Positions 51,700 to 61,065 of a DNA stretch of 64,000 nt are shown piece after piece (position 1 is the stretch's first letter; every line of letters starts with the position of its first letter). Source of the stretch: Treponema bryantii. GTDB taxonomy: Bacteria > Spirochaetota > Spirochaetia > Treponematales > Treponemataceae. The notes beneath the pieces are model-generated. The model saw nothing but the letters and a program-made list of their open reading frames with translations, was not told the DNA's origin and did no database searches. The stretch lies in assembly GCA_015061465.1 (NCBI GenBank), contig SUWN01000003.1, forward strand, positions 1 to 64,000, in the 5' to 3' direction. The translations under genes and the position numbers were made by a program.

Positions 51700-53073
51700 A
51701 TGAAATTTACAATTTTAACAATTGATGATGAAGAAAATATTCGTAACGGACTTGCAGACAATTTTGAATTAGAAGGCTACGAAGTAAAACAAGCTGCTAG
51801 CGGAAAAGAAGGTTTACAGCTCATAGAAAAAGGCGATATTGATTTAGTCATCACAGATTTAAGAATGGACGGCATTTCTGGTCAAGAAGTTGTAAATCAA
51901 GTAACATCCAAATATCCAGGGCTCCCAATTATTGTATTAACAGGACACGGAAGCATTGAAGATGCAACTTCTGCTATAAAAATGGGAGCATACGATTTTT
52001 TAACAAAACCGCTTGATTTAACACACTTAAATAAAATTGTAAAAAACGCACTTCAAGGTAGAGAATTAGCTCTTCAAAAAACTCAATTATTAAAAGAATT
52101 AAACAATTTTAAAACCTTAGACAAAATGGTTGGTAAAAGTGCAGAACTTAGAAAAGTTTCAGAAACTATTTCCAAAGTCGCACCTTCCAAAGCAACCGTT
52201 TTAATAACAGGTGAAAGCGGCGTTGGTAAAGAACTTGTTGCAGATGCAATTCACAATCTTTCTAACAGAAAAGACAAACCGTTTGTAAAAGTTCATTGTG
52301 CCGCATTATCAGAGTCCCTTCTAGAAAGTGAATTGTTTGGCCACGAAAAAGGTTCTTTTACAGGTGCGGACACAATGCAAAAAGGACGCTTTGAATTAGC
52401 ACATGGCGGAACAATCTTCTTAGATGAAATTGGTGAAATCAACCAAAGCATTCAAGTAAAGATTTTACGTGTTCTTCAAGAAAAGAAATTTGAACGTGTT
52501 GGTGGCGAAAAAACAATTGATGTTGATGTAAGAATTGTTGCCGCAACAAACAAAAATTTAGAAGAAGAAGTAAAAGCAGGTCGTTTTAGAGAAGATTTAT
52601 ACTACAGATTAAACGTTGTCAGAATCCAAATGCCATCTTTACGCGAAAGAAAAGACGACATTCCTCTACTTGTAAAATCTTTCTTAAGAGAATTCAACTT
52701 AGAAAACGAAAAAAACGTCACAGGTTTTGATGCAAAATCTAAAGCAGCAATTCTAAAATATAACTGGCCCGGAAACATTCGTGAATTAAGAAACTGTGTA
52801 GAATGCGCAGTTGTTATGTGTAATGGTGAAGAAATCACCTTAGAAGATTTGCCAGTTTCTGTCAGAGAATCTGTAGAAGACAAAAATATCATTATTCCAC
52901 ACGGAATTACTTTGGACGAAGCAGAAAAAATCATCATCCAAAACAGTCTTACAATAGCAGGCGGAAACAAAACTAAAGCTGCCCAAATTTTAGGCATTGG
53001 AAGAAAAACTCTTCACAGAAAACTTCAAGAATACGGAATGGAAAGTGAATCAACTGAAGAAATAGAAGATTAA
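51700..53073 (+). CDS. NtrC-family sigma-54-dependent response regulator
   Basis: 457 residues from the ATG at 51700 (TTGAGGTG upstream supplies the ribosome site; the earlier TTG is unlikely to be the start). REC with D53 ([11 protein letters not shown]), AAA+ with Walker A GESGVGKE, the sigma-54 contact loop as GSFTGA (GAFTGA variant) near 219, Walker [12 protein letters not shown], arginine fingers in [12 protein letters not shown], and a C-terminal Fis-type HTH ([20 protein letters not shown]). It activates rpoN-dependent promoters. Its stop codon overlaps the convergent sufU stop codon by 4 bp. Confidence 0.95.
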   Translation: MKFTILTIDDEENIRNGLADNFELEGYEVKQAASGKEGLQLIEKGDIDLVITDLRMDGISGQEVVNQVTSKYPGLPIIVLTGHGSIEDATSAIKMGAYDFLTKPLDLTHLNKIVKNALQGRELALQKTQLLKELNNFKTLDKMVGKSAELRKVSETISKVAPSKATVLITGESGVGKELVADAIHNLSNRKDKPFVKVHCAALSESLLESELFGHEKGSFTGADTMQKGRFELAHGGTIFLDEIGEINQSIQVKILRVLQEKKFERVGGEKTIDVDVRIVAATNKNLEEEVKAGRFREDLYYRLNVVRIQMPSLRERKDDIPLLVKSFLREFNLENEKNVTGFDAKSKAAILKYNWPGNIRELRNCVECAVVMCNGEEITLEDLPVSVRESVEDKNIIIPHGITLDEAEKIIIQNSLTIAGGNKTKAAQILGIGRKTLHRKLQEYGMESESTEEIED

Positions 53074-53498
53074 TTTTTTAATCCAAACATTTCTTTCATG
53101 GTACGCCAACCAAGCATTGCACATTTTACTCTGGCAGGCATGTGACTAATATCTTGCAAAGCAGCAGCTTCATCTAATTGTTCTAATTGTTCTTCTGTAA
53201 CAGTGCCCTTTATCATGTTATCAAAGATTTCTGCTAGAGCTAAAGCTTCTGTTTTTGTTTTTCCAATCAATAAATCAATCATCATATCAACAGATGCTTG
53301 AGAAATAGCACATCCATCACCTTCAAAGCCAGCGTCCACAATAACATCGTTTTCAAGTTTTAAGTGTAATGTAATATTATCGCCACAAGAAGGATTTACA
53401 CCATTTAAAGATAAAGTCGCATTATCAATAGGTTCTTTGTGTGAAGGATTTATATTATGTTCGTTTAAAATTTCTCTGTAAAGTTCTTTTGTATCCAT
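53070..53498 (-). CDS. sufU: Iron-sulfur cluster scaffold of the SUF system
   Basis: 142 residues. The three cluster/zinc Cys are in NPSCGDN, GDGCAISQAS and ARVKCAMLGW, with the SufU-type Asp after the first Cys. The SufU family is longer than IscU by an insert before the third Cys, as here. It receives sulfur from a SufS desulfurase. No other suf gene lies in the window. Confidence 0.92.
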   Translation of the reverse strand: MDTKELYREILNEHNINPSHKEPIDNATLSLNGVNPSCGDNITLHLKLENDVIVDAGFEGDGCAISQASVDMMIDLLIGKTKTEALALAEIFDNMIKGTVTEEQLEQLDEAAALQDISHMPARVKCAMLGWRTMKEMFGLKN

Positions 53499-53552
53499 AT
53501 TTATAAGATTAACTGAATTAAAAAAAAACTACAAGTAATTCAAGATTTTTTT

Positions 53553-54302
53553 CTAGTTATCATAAGAATTTGCGTCAATTGCAACAGTACCAAGATAAAG
53601 GATATTACTATAGATATCGTTAAAAGTTTCATCTATTCCAACACCTACAGCAAACATACACACGTACCAAATTCCTTCTTCAGTTGTTGTTGAATCATAT
53701 TTTACATCAATATCATCTTTTGTTGGAACAAGATCATTTTCACCATCACGACCAAAATTAAACGTCGACTTTCCATCAACTCTAACAGGAAGTGAATAAA
53801 AATTTCCATCTATTTCTATTCGTGCAGCTTGAGCTTCTTCTCCTTTTAATAATGCTTCTTGATAGTTTTCTACATAATAATCTGTAAGCCTAATTAATAC
53901 TTTTTGATCTTTTTTTCTTGACTGAACAAGAGGTATTCGATTATTTAATAAGCAATAATTGTATCCTTCAATCAATTGTGTAGGAGCACGAGAACTAGTT
54001 TTATCATCATTTGATAAAACTTTCAATTTATTTTTTTCAGAATCCATTGTCGAATAACTATTGTAAATCTTATAATAAATGCTAGTTCCAATAAATTCAG
54101 AAATATCAGCATTACCCCTTTCGTTTGTTAAAAACTCAAAATATCGATTTTCCCAATCAATATCAAAAATTTCGCCATAAAGTTCAGGTCTATAATTATA
54201 AACTTCAGGAGGTTCAATATAAATAATTACATCCAACCCGCACGAAAAAAAAAGGCAGATTGAAAAACAAAAAAACTTGATGAATTTACTTCTGTTTTTC
54301 AT
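53553..54302 (-). CDS. Hypothetical lipoprotein
   Basis: 249 residues. A lipoprotein signal peptide ends in LFFSC-GLD. The mature part is polar with an Asp/Thr-rich strand region (FNFGRDGENDLVPTKDDIDV) and a C-terminal hydrophobic stretch WYVCMFAVGVGIDETF. No family recognised. It is 33 bp downstream of the TPR protein gene on the same strand. Confidence 0.65.
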   Translation of the reverse strand: MKNRSKFIKFFCFSICLFFSCGLDVIIYIEPPEVYNYRPELYGEIFDIDWENRYFEFLTNERGNADISEFIGTSIYYKIYNSYSTMDSEKNKLKVLSNDDKTSSRAPTQLIEGYNYCLLNNRIPLVQSRKKDQKVLIRLTDYYVENYQEALLKGEEAQAARIEIDGNFYSLPVRVDGKSTFNFGRDGENDLVPTKDDIDVKYDSTTTEEGIWYVCMFAVGVGIDETFNDIYSNILYLGTVAIDANSYDN

Positions 54303-54335
54303 ATCTACCCTTTAATTTTATAAAATTTTATATAA

Positions 54336-55013
54336 TTATTCAGCTTTATTTTCAACTTGAAGAGCGATTACTCTTGTTTTTGCCAAATTAGCCCATTTGT
54401 CCGAAGGATATTTATCACTTACTTCTTTGTATGCAGCAACTGCTTCTGTGTAATTTCCAAGTGTTTCGAGTACACGTGCATAATTGAACAAAGCGTGTGA
54501 TGCCAAAACAAAATCTTCATATTCTGCTGCGTCTTTGTATAATTTAGCAGCATCTTCTATTTTACCCAATTGTTCTAAACAAACAGCTTTATTGTAAAGT
54601 GCAAGAGGAGCTGTGTAAACTTTCTTACCTTTTGCAAAAGTTGCATCCCAATAATTAATTGCAGATTCATAATCTTTTTGCAAGAATGCAATTTCTGCAG
54701 CCAACATATTAGCTCTAACACCAGCAATTCCATTTTTCTTTAAGAATGGTTTTAATGCTTCTAAAGCAGCAGTTGCTCTTGTATCTAATTCAGCTTGTTC
54801 AAGAGTCGCAGAATTATTTGTCATCGAAAAAGAAATTTCATCGATTCTTGCAACATCTTTTGCTGCATTTTTTGAAGAAATAACACTAATACTAATAAAA
54901 GCAATAAGTGCAATAATAATTACTAAGAAAGAAACAAGTACAGCTTTTCTATTTTTTTCTAAAAAAGCATTCAATTTTGTTCCTGCTGATTTTTTAACTT
55001 CTGTTTCAGCCAT
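54336..55013 (-). CDS. Membrane-anchored TPR protein (YfgM-like)
   Basis: 225 residues. A cytoplasmic basic N-terminus, one transmembrane helix (about 27-50, VLVSFLVIIIALIAFISISV), then about four TPR-like units, for example ALYNKAVCLEQLGKIEDAAK and ALFNYARVLETLGNYTEAVA. The single helix plus TPR layout is that of YfgM/DUF2133-like proteins that assist secretion. It starts 9 bp after the degenerate NtrC-like gene. Confidence 0.8.
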   Translation of the reverse strand: MAETEVKKSAGTKLNAFLEKNRKAVLVSFLVIIIALIAFISISVISSKNAAKDVARIDEISFSMTNNSATLEQAELDTRATAALEALKPFLKKNGIAGVRANMLAAEIAFLQKDYESAINYWDATFAKGKKVYTAPLALYNKAVCLEQLGKIEDAAKLYKDAAEYEDFVLASHALFNYARVLETLGNYTEAVAAYKEVSDKYPSDKWANLAKTRVIALQVENKAE

Positions 55014-55022
55014 AATAAACCT

Positions 55023-55928
55023 CTATTTTTTATTAATTCTTATACCTAATTCGTTGATTAATTTTATCACATAAGTACGTTGAATTCCAAGTATCTTTGC
55101 AGTTTTTGTTTGATTCCAACCATTTTTTTCAAGCATTTTCGTCAAATACTCTTTCTTAAAAGAATCAATTGCTTGCTTTAAAGTTTTATCATTTTCAGAA
55201 TCATTCAATTTGATTTGAACATCAACAGAATTTCTAAAAACAATATCACTTGGGTTTACAATGTCATCTTTCGCAAAAATCAATGCTTGTTGAACAACAT
55301 TTTTCAATTCAAGAATATTGAATTTCCAAAAATGATTTTCCAAAATCTGCAAAGCCTCTTCCGAAAATCCTAAAAAATTTGTACTTTGTAAAAAATTGAA
55401 TTCTCTTACAAAAAAATTCGCTAATTCCCCAACATCCTCTTTACGCTGACGCAAAGGAATAAAATTCACAGGAATTGCACTTATGCAATAATACAAATCA
55501 GCATTAAAAGATAGATTTTCAACTTTTTCTTCCAAATTACTGTTAGAAGAAAAGAAAAATCTATGCTTTATTTTTACAGTTCTGGCATATTTTATAATTT
55601 CTAACAATGTATTTTGCAAATCTAAAGACAACAAATCCACATTATTAAAACAATATGTCACAACTTTTTTATTTGTATTTGAATTTTCCAACTTACTAAT
55701 GTTGCTTTGTAAATTTTCAAGGCTATTTTCAGTTAGATTTTTACAATTTATGATAAAAAAATCTCTTTCATTACCACTTAAATGTTTGTGAACAGATTTT
55801 GCAAAATGTTTTTTACCAACGCCCGTTTCACCAATCAATAAAACACAAACATCCAATAGAGAAACTTTGTCTACTAATGAATTCATTTCTTTAGCAAATG
55901 CACTTTTTCCTACAAAATGATTATTCAT
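55023..55928 (-). CDS. Degenerate sigma-54 activator-like protein with Fis-type HTH
   Basis: 301 residues. The AAA+ core keeps a Walker A-like IGETGVGKKHFAKSVHKHL near 32-50, but the GAFTGA loop that contacts sigma-54 is absent, the Walker B segment reads TYCFNNVDLL instead of LFLDEI, and the arginine-finger segment reads FNADLYYCISAIPV instead of [11 protein letters not shown]. The C-terminal HTH is intact (GWNQTKTAKILGIQRTYVIKLI). It has no receiver domain. It probably binds DNA without activating sigma-54 (inference), acting as a repressor or accessory factor. Confidence 0.82.
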   Translation of the reverse strand: MNNHFVGKSAFAKEMNSLVDKVSLLDVCVLLIGETGVGKKHFAKSVHKHLSGNERDFFIINCKNLTENSLENLQSNISKLENSNTNKKVVTYCFNNVDLLSLDLQNTLLEIIKYARTVKIKHRFFFSSNSNLEEKVENLSFNADLYYCISAIPVNFIPLRQRKEDVGELANFFVREFNFLQSTNFLGFSEEALQILENHFWKFNILELKNVVQQALIFAKDDIVNPSDIVFRNSVDVQIKLNDSENDKTLKQAIDSFKKEYLTKMLEKNGWNQTKTAKILGIQRTYVIKLINELGIRINKK

Positions 55929-55985
55929 AAGATTAGATTCCCCTATTCAATTTTTAATTCAAATAGCAAATATCTTTACATAACA

Positions 55986-56028
55986 AAACGCATTGTAGCT
56001 CAAAAACAAATGAACTAACAATGCGTTT
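55986..56028 (-). terminator. Terminator-like hairpin downstream of rpsA
   Basis: AAACGCATTGT (55986-55996) and ACAATGCGTTT (56018-56028) are exact 11-bp complements; AGCTCA/TGAACT extends the stem with one mismatch to a short loop. On the minus strand it follows the rpsA stop codon by 36 bp, with a T-rich outer arm. Confidence 0.75.
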
Positions 56029-56063
56029 ATTAAGAAAACAAAAATTATATTTTTTAAGAAATA

Positions 56064-57779
56064 TTATTCTTCATTTTTTGTTTTTAACAAATCACCAAGT
56101 GTGAATGCTCCGTCACCATCATCATTTGCGCTTGACATGTATTGAGAGATTTCATCACGTTGTTGTTTTCTCTTATATTCACGAACAGAGAAAGCAACTT
56201 TTTCCTTATTTGTATTTACATCTACAACATATACGTTGATTTTGTCACCAACATTATATTTTGTAATTGCTTCTTCATAAGGAACTTCACGATCATCACT
56301 TAAGTTTGCTTTGTTAATAAGTCCTTCAATACCGTATGGAGCTTTTACAAATACACCAAAATCAGTAATAGAAGTAATTTCACCTTCAAGTGTTGAACCT
56401 ACTTTGTATTCTTGAGCAAACTGAACCCAAGGATCATCTGTAAGCTGTTTAATTCCCACTTTAATTTTGTGAGATTCAGCATCGCATTCAATTACACAAA
56501 CTTCAACTTCTTGGTCTACAGAAAGTTCACTGCCTGGGTGTTTAATTTTCTTTGTCCAAGAAATATCTTCTGCATGTAAGAAACCATCAATTCCTTCTTC
56601 CAAAGCAACGAAAGCACCTACATTTGTAATTTTTACGATTTTTCCAGTTACTTTTGTTCCAACAGCATATTTTTCTTCAATTGAATCCCAAGGATTATCT
56701 GTTGTTTGTTTTAAACCAAGAGAAACACGACCAGCTTGAATATCATATCCAAGAATCATTGCTTCTACATCTTGACCAACATTAACCATATCAGAAGGTT
56801 TGCTTACTTTTTTTGTCCAAGAGAATTCACTAATGTGAACTAAACCTTCAATTCCTTTTTCTAATTCAACAAAAGCACCAAATTCTGTAAGTTTAGTAAC
56901 TTTTCCTTTAACAACATCATTTACATGATATTTTTCTTCAAAGTGAACCCAAGGATCTTCTGTAAAGTGTTTAAGAGAAAGATTAATTCTCTTATCAGCA
57001 GGATCAAGACGAATAACTTTTAATTCAATTTCCTGTCCTTTTTTTACAAAATCTTTTGGTCTAGCAACGTGTCCCCAACTCATATCATTGATATGAAGAA
57101 GACCATCAAAACCACCAAGGTCAATGAATGCACCAAAACTTGTAAAACTTTTTACAGTACCTTTTACAGAGTCACCAATATTTACTGTATTAAAGAAATT
57201 ATCTCTTTTTGAATCAATCTCTTCTTCAAGATACTTTCTGCGATTAACAACAGGATTAAGTTTGTTATCTGAATAAAGACGTTCAATATAAAATTTAGAT
57301 TTTAAACCAAGCAATGATTCTGGTTTTTCAACCTTTTCACTATCTGCTTGACTAATTGGCAAGAAAGCAGCTCTATCAATACCAAGATTAACTTCGTATC
57401 CACTTTTTACTACTTTAGAAATAACACCACTTACAGGAGTTTTATCCTTATAAGCTTGATTTACTTCTTTGAGCAAGCGTTTTGAATCAGCTTTCTTTTT
57501 AGATAGAACAGGACCATTTGAATTATGACCTGTCAACAATGCATGAACCTTATCCCCTTCTTTTGGCAGTCCTTCTGCAAACTCAATTGTAGGGATTAAT
57601 CCCTCTGATTTGTCTCCAATGTCCACATAAACATAATCATTTGTAATTTGAACTACTGTTCCTTCTACTAATTGACCAGCTTGTGGTGCACTAAACTCCT
57701 TGAGAGATTCCTCTAACTGTGTTTGGAAAGTCCCTTTGGAGCTCTGGGATGCTTCCTTTTCCACTTCCATTTCTTCCAT
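56064..57779 (-). CDS. rpsA: 30S ribosomal protein S1
   Basis: 571 residues with six S1 RNA-binding repeats beginning near VEGTVVQI, VSGVISKV, VKGTVKSFTSFGAF, VKGKVTKLTEFGAF, VTGKIVKITNVGAF and LEGEITSITDFGVF. Repeats 3-6 are the closest to consensus. S1 binds mRNA leaders on the 30S subunit. cmk lies 9 bp upstream on the same strand, a typical pairing. Confidence 0.96.
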   Translation of the reverse strand: MEEMEVEKEASQSSKGTFQTQLEESLKEFSAPQAGQLVEGTVVQITNDYVYVDIGDKSEGLIPTIEFAEGLPKEGDKVHALLTGHNSNGPVLSKKKADSKRLLKEVNQAYKDKTPVSGVISKVVKSGYEVNLGIDRAAFLPISQADSEKVEKPESLLGLKSKFYIERLYSDNKLNPVVNRRKYLEEEIDSKRDNFFNTVNIGDSVKGTVKSFTSFGAFIDLGGFDGLLHINDMSWGHVARPKDFVKKGQEIELKVIRLDPADKRINLSLKHFTEDPWVHFEEKYHVNDVVKGKVTKLTEFGAFVELEKGIEGLVHISEFSWTKKVSKPSDMVNVGQDVEAMILGYDIQAGRVSLGLKQTTDNPWDSIEEKYAVGTKVTGKIVKITNVGAFVALEEGIDGFLHAEDISWTKKIKHPGSELSVDQEVEVCVIECDAESHKIKVGIKQLTDDPWVQFAQEYKVGSTLEGEITSITDFGVFVKAPYGIEGLINKANLSDDREVPYEEAITKYNVGDKINVYVVDVNTNKEKVAFSVREYKRKQQRDEISQYMSSANDDGDGAFTLGDLLKTKNEE

Positions 57780-57788
57780 TTTAAACCC

Positions 57789-58424
57789 TTATTTATTAAT
57801 TTGTCTTAATATTATGTCACAAACATTATCTATCGTCAAGTCAGAAGTATCGATATACAAAGCGTCAGGAGCCACTTTAAGAGCACCTTCTTTTTTGTTT
57901 TTATCTATTTCATCACGTTTGGCAATAGATTCTTTTATTTGTTCATAAGTCATATCACTTACACCTTGGTCAAAGCGACGTTTTGCTCTAACTTCAACAG
58001 AGGCATCAAGATAAATTTTTACTTCAGCGTTAGGAAAAACAACCGTTGTCATATCACGACCTTCACAAACGATACTCAAAGATTTTGTTGTTTCTCTCAT
58101 CAAATCATTTACAAGATGTCTGATTGGAACAATTGCACTTACTTGAGCTGCATTTTCGCTTACAAAATCGTCGTGAAGATGATGAGTTATATCTTCCCCG
58201 TTCAAAATAAAATGTGCATTATCATAAATAATTTGTTGTTTTTTACAAAAATCTAATGTTTTTTCTTCATCAGAATAATCAATTTTAGCATTCATAATTG
58301 CATAAGTTAAAGTTCTGTAAAATCCACCACTATTCAAAAAAGTAATATTCAATTTTTCTGCTAAAATTGAAGCGATTGTACTTTTTCCAGTTCCAGCTGG
58401 ACCATCAATTGCAATAATCATCAA
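57789..58424 (-). CDS. cmk: Cytidylate kinase
   Basis: 211 residues. P-loop IAIDGPAGTGKSTIASILAEKL (about 4-25), LNSGGFYRTLTYA (substrate loop; the usual tyrosine of SGAMYR is Phe), VCEGRDMTTVVFPNAEVKIYLDAS and RAKRRF. It phosphorylates CMP and dCMP. Its start overlaps the stop codon of the pseudouridine synthase gene. Confidence 0.95.
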   Translation of the reverse strand: MMIIAIDGPAGTGKSTIASILAEKLNITFLNSGGFYRTLTYAIMNAKIDYSDEEKTLDFCKKQQIIYDNAHFILNGEDITHHLHDDFVSENAAQVSAIVPIRHLVNDLMRETTKSLSIVCEGRDMTTVVFPNAEVKIYLDASVEVRAKRRFDQGVSDMTYEQIKESIAKRDEIDKNKKEGALKVAPDALYIDTSDLTIDNVCDIILRQINK

Positions 58425-59182
58425 TATACCTCTTTTTGTTTTGTTGTTAATGATAATAATTCAGAAACTTCATTTTGCGACAAATCTCTAAATTCACCGG
58501 GTTTCATATCTTGAATACTAACGTTTCCAATTCTTACACGAGTTAATGATTTTGTCCCAATATTAATTGAGTCTAAAACGTTTCGAATTTCACGATTTTT
58601 CCCTTCTATAAGAACAATTCTGATTTTTCTATCTTTTAAAATTTGGGCATCTCGACATTTATAAAAAACACCGTTTGCTCTTATTCCTCTTTTAAAATTT
58701 TCTGGAAATTCTGCAGGAATATTTTGACTTGTTTCTACTATATATTCTTTTTCTAATTCAGCAGAAGGATGAGATAATGTGGCCGCAAAATCGCCGTCAT
58801 TTGTAAAAATAATCAGTCCTTTGCTATACATATCAAGACGACCTACATTATAAAGTCGCTCTGAATATTTTTCTTTTAATAAATCTGCGGCAACAGGTCG
58901 TCCTTGTTCATCAGACATCGAGCAAACAAAACCTGCTGGTTTATTTAACAAAACATATCTTTTTTTATTTTCTAAAAAGATTTTTTTTCCATCCACAAGA
59001 ATTTCATCGTCGTCGCCAACTTTTATTCCCATTTCAGTTACAATTTGCCCATTTACACTTACTCTGCCATCTAAAATGATTTTTTCTGATGCACGACGAC
59101 TCGCAACACCACAATGAGCCAAAAAAACTTGTAAACGGATTTTTTCAGAATTATCTTGCAAGCTCAAATCTCTGTGCCTCAT
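58421..59182 (-). CDS. rRNA pseudouridine synthase of the RsuA/RluB family
   Basis: About 253 residues. An S4 RNA-binding domain (LQVFLAHCGVASRRASEKII, DGRVSVNG) precedes the synthase core with LNKPAGFVCSM and the catalytic Asp in NVGRLDMYSKGLIIFTNDGD, then EKEYIV and GKNREIRN. Such enzymes modify 23S or 16S rRNA; the closest style is RluB. The start is uncertain: ATG at 59182 overlaps scpB, while TTG codons at 59167 or 59161 have GAGG at a better distance and would shorten the overlap. Confidence 0.92.
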   Translation of the reverse strand: MRHRDLSLQDNSEKIRLQVFLAHCGVASRRASEKIILDGRVSVNGQIVTEMGIKVGDDDEILVDGKKIFLENKKRYVLLNKPAGFVCSMSDEQGRPVAADLLKEKYSERLYNVGRLDMYSKGLIIFTNDGDFAATLSHPSAELEKEYIVETSQNIPAEFPENFKRGIRANGVFYKCRDAQILKDRKIRIVLIEGKNREIRNVLDSINIGTKSLTRVRIGNVSIQDMKPGEFRDLSQNEVSELLSLTTKQKEVY

Positions 59183-59690
59183 CTTCGTCAAGTTTTGGTA
59201 AATCAGCAATACTATTTAATCTGAATAATTTTAAAAATTCTTTTGTAGTTCCAAATTGAGTTGGTCTTCCTGGAACTTCTTTTCTTCCAACTTCCTTTAT
59301 TAAATTGCGTTCAACAAGCAATCTAATCATATTATCTACACCAACACCTCGAATCGATTCTATTTCTGCACGTGTAATTGGCTGAGAATATGCGATAATA
59401 GCAAGAGTTTCCATTGCAGAACGAGACAAACGCCCTTCTCTCTTTGAACCATATTGTTCTTTTAAAACATTCCAAAACTCTTTTTTCGGAACTAAACACC
59501 AACCGCCAGTAATCATTGATAATTCAATACCAGATGATTCTTCAGCATATTTTTCTTTAAGGTTTTCAAGAACTTTTTCTACAACTTCTTCCGATAATTC
59601 AGCTCTATTTGATATTGTTTTTACAGTTACAGGTTCACTTTCAAGAAATAAAACAGTTTCTACAAGTGCGGTTTCTTTTTCAAAATCCAT
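59151..59690 (-). CDS. scpB: Segregation and condensation protein B
   Basis: 179 residues, two winged-helix domains: VETVLFLESEPVTVKTISNR at the start and MSLVRS-type SRSAMETLAIIAYSQPITRAEIE with IRGVGVDNMIRLLVERNLI and GRPTQFGTTKEFLKLF. It forms the SMC-ScpAB condensin with ScpA, encoded 16 bp upstream. Confidence 0.95.
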   Translation of the reverse strand: MDFEKETALVETVLFLESEPVTVKTISNRAELSEEVVEKVLENLKEKYAEESSGIELSMITGGWCLVPKKEFWNVLKEQYGSKREGRLSRSAMETLAIIAYSQPITRAEIESIRGVGVDNMIRLLVERNLIKEVGRKEVPGRPTQFGTTKEFLKLFRLNSIADLPKLDEDEAQRFELAR

Positions 59691-59706
59691 TTTTTCACCA
59701 CATTAA

Positions 59707-60528
59707 TTAATTTGTTGTTAATTCTTCTTCGGAAGGAATATACCCATCCGATTCATTGTTACAACATATCTTTATATCACCAAAAAGTTTATTTTGGAAG
59801 ATAGTTATCATTCTAAATTTTACAGCTTCAAGAATTGCCATAAATGCACAAATAATATCCATTGCATTTCCCGGTCTTGTCAATAAATCAGTGAACATAC
59901 ATTCTTTTTTATTATCAAGCAATTCGTTCATCAGCGTAATTTTTTCATTTACAGAAATTTCTTCATACATATTCAAAATTTTTTCATTTGAATATTTGCT
60001 CATCATTGATTTAAAAACAGACTGCATTTGTTGAAGCAGTTCCCATGTATCAACTTTTTCCCACATGCTTTCAGTTTCATCAAATGGTAATACACGCTGA
60101 ATTTTCTTACGTTCAAAGTTCCATTCAGAATCATCTTCTTGTTCTTCCATTAAAGAAGATAATTTCTTAAATTTCTGATATTCAATCAATTTATCTACCA
60201 ATTCTTGACGAGGGTCTTCCATTTCCTCACCATCAAATTCAACTTCAATAGGAAGAAGCATTCTACTTTTTATGTAAATTAATTTTGCAGCCCAGCTATA
60301 GAATTCAGAAAGGTTTGCTAAATCAGTCTCTACCGCGTAATCCAAATATTCCAAATATTGTTCTGTAATTTGCGCAATTGGAATGTCGTATATATTAATT
60401 TTACTTTCGTGAATTAATGTCCAAAGCAAATCTAATGGACCTTCAAATTCACCAACTTGATATATCTTTTTTATTTTTTCTTTGCAAGTAACATTAGACT
60501 CATTTTCAATTTTTACTTCTTGTTCCAT
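59707..60528 (-). CDS. scpA: Segregation and condensation protein A
   Basis: 273 residues from the ATG at 60528, chosen because GGTGG lies 7 bases before it; another ATG at 60540 is possible. The kleisin N-terminus YQVGEFEGPLDLLWTLIHES, IPIAQITEQYLEYL and AAKLIYIKSRMLLP are characteristic. The C-terminal winged helix contains VCAFMAILE-type IICAFMAILEAVKF. It bridges SMC heads. The start lies inside the end of folK. Confidence 0.95.
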   Translation of the reverse strand: MEQEVKIENESNVTCKEKIKKIYQVGEFEGPLDLLWTLIHESKINIYDIPIAQITEQYLEYLDYAVETDLANLSEFYSWAAKLIYIKSRMLLPIEVEFDGEEMEDPRQELVDKLIEYQKFKKLSSLMEEQEDDSEWNFERKKIQRVLPFDETESMWEKVDTWELLQQMQSVFKSMMSKYSNEKILNMYEEISVNEKITLMNELLDNKKECMFTDLLTRPGNAMDIICAFMAILEAVKFRMITIFQNKLFGDIKICCNNESDGYIPSEEELTTN

Positions 60529-61063
60529 AAAAACCACCATTCAAAGAAAACAATTCAGACGATAACATATATTTTTCAACATCATCGTGCTTCAAGTTTT
60601 CTAAAAAATTAATATATTCTTGTGCAATATTAACATCGGTAGTTTTTTGCAAAATCTCAATAGCAGGAATTAAAACAAATGGTCTTTCTTTTATTCTGAT
60701 ATGTGGAATTTGTAAATCGGGATGATTTATGACCTCGTCTCCAAATAATTCAATATCAATATCCAAGGAACGAGGTCCAAATCTGATTTCTTTTTCTCTA
60801 TTTCTTCCATATTTTTTTTCAATTGTATGGATTTTTTCTAATAAATCAAAAGCATTCAAATCATCAGCAACAAAACCATAAGCAACCATATTGTAAAAAT
60901 CATCTTGATTTTCCACATACATAGCTTTGGTTTTGTAAACTGATGAAAAAATAGAATTGGCTAAAATGGTATTCAATTCAAAGCAAGCATTTTTCAATAT
61001 CTCCAAAGGCGACATTTGATTAAAACTTTTGTTCGAACCCAATCCCAATAAAACTCTTTTCAA
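60506..61063 (-). CDS. folK: 2-amino-4-hydroxy-6-hydroxymethyldihydropteridine pyrophosphokinase
   Basis: 185 residues. LLGLGSNKSFNQMSPLEIL start, KTKAMYVENQDDFYNMVA, and the signature RFGPRSLDIDIELFGDEVIN with two Mg-binding Asp, followed by IPHIRIKERPFVLIP. It transfers pyrophosphate to the pterin in folate synthesis. It begins 2 bp after recA and overlaps scpA. Confidence 0.94.
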   Translation of the reverse strand: MKRVLLGLGSNKSFNQMSPLEILKNACFELNTILANSIFSSVYKTKAMYVENQDDFYNMVAYGFVADDLNAFDLLEKIHTIEKKYGRNREKEIRFGPRSLDIDIELFGDEVINHPDLQIPHIRIKERPFVLIPAIEILQKTTDVNIAQEYINFLENLKHDDVEKYMLSSELFSLNGGFYGTRSKN

Positions 61064-61065
61064 AA

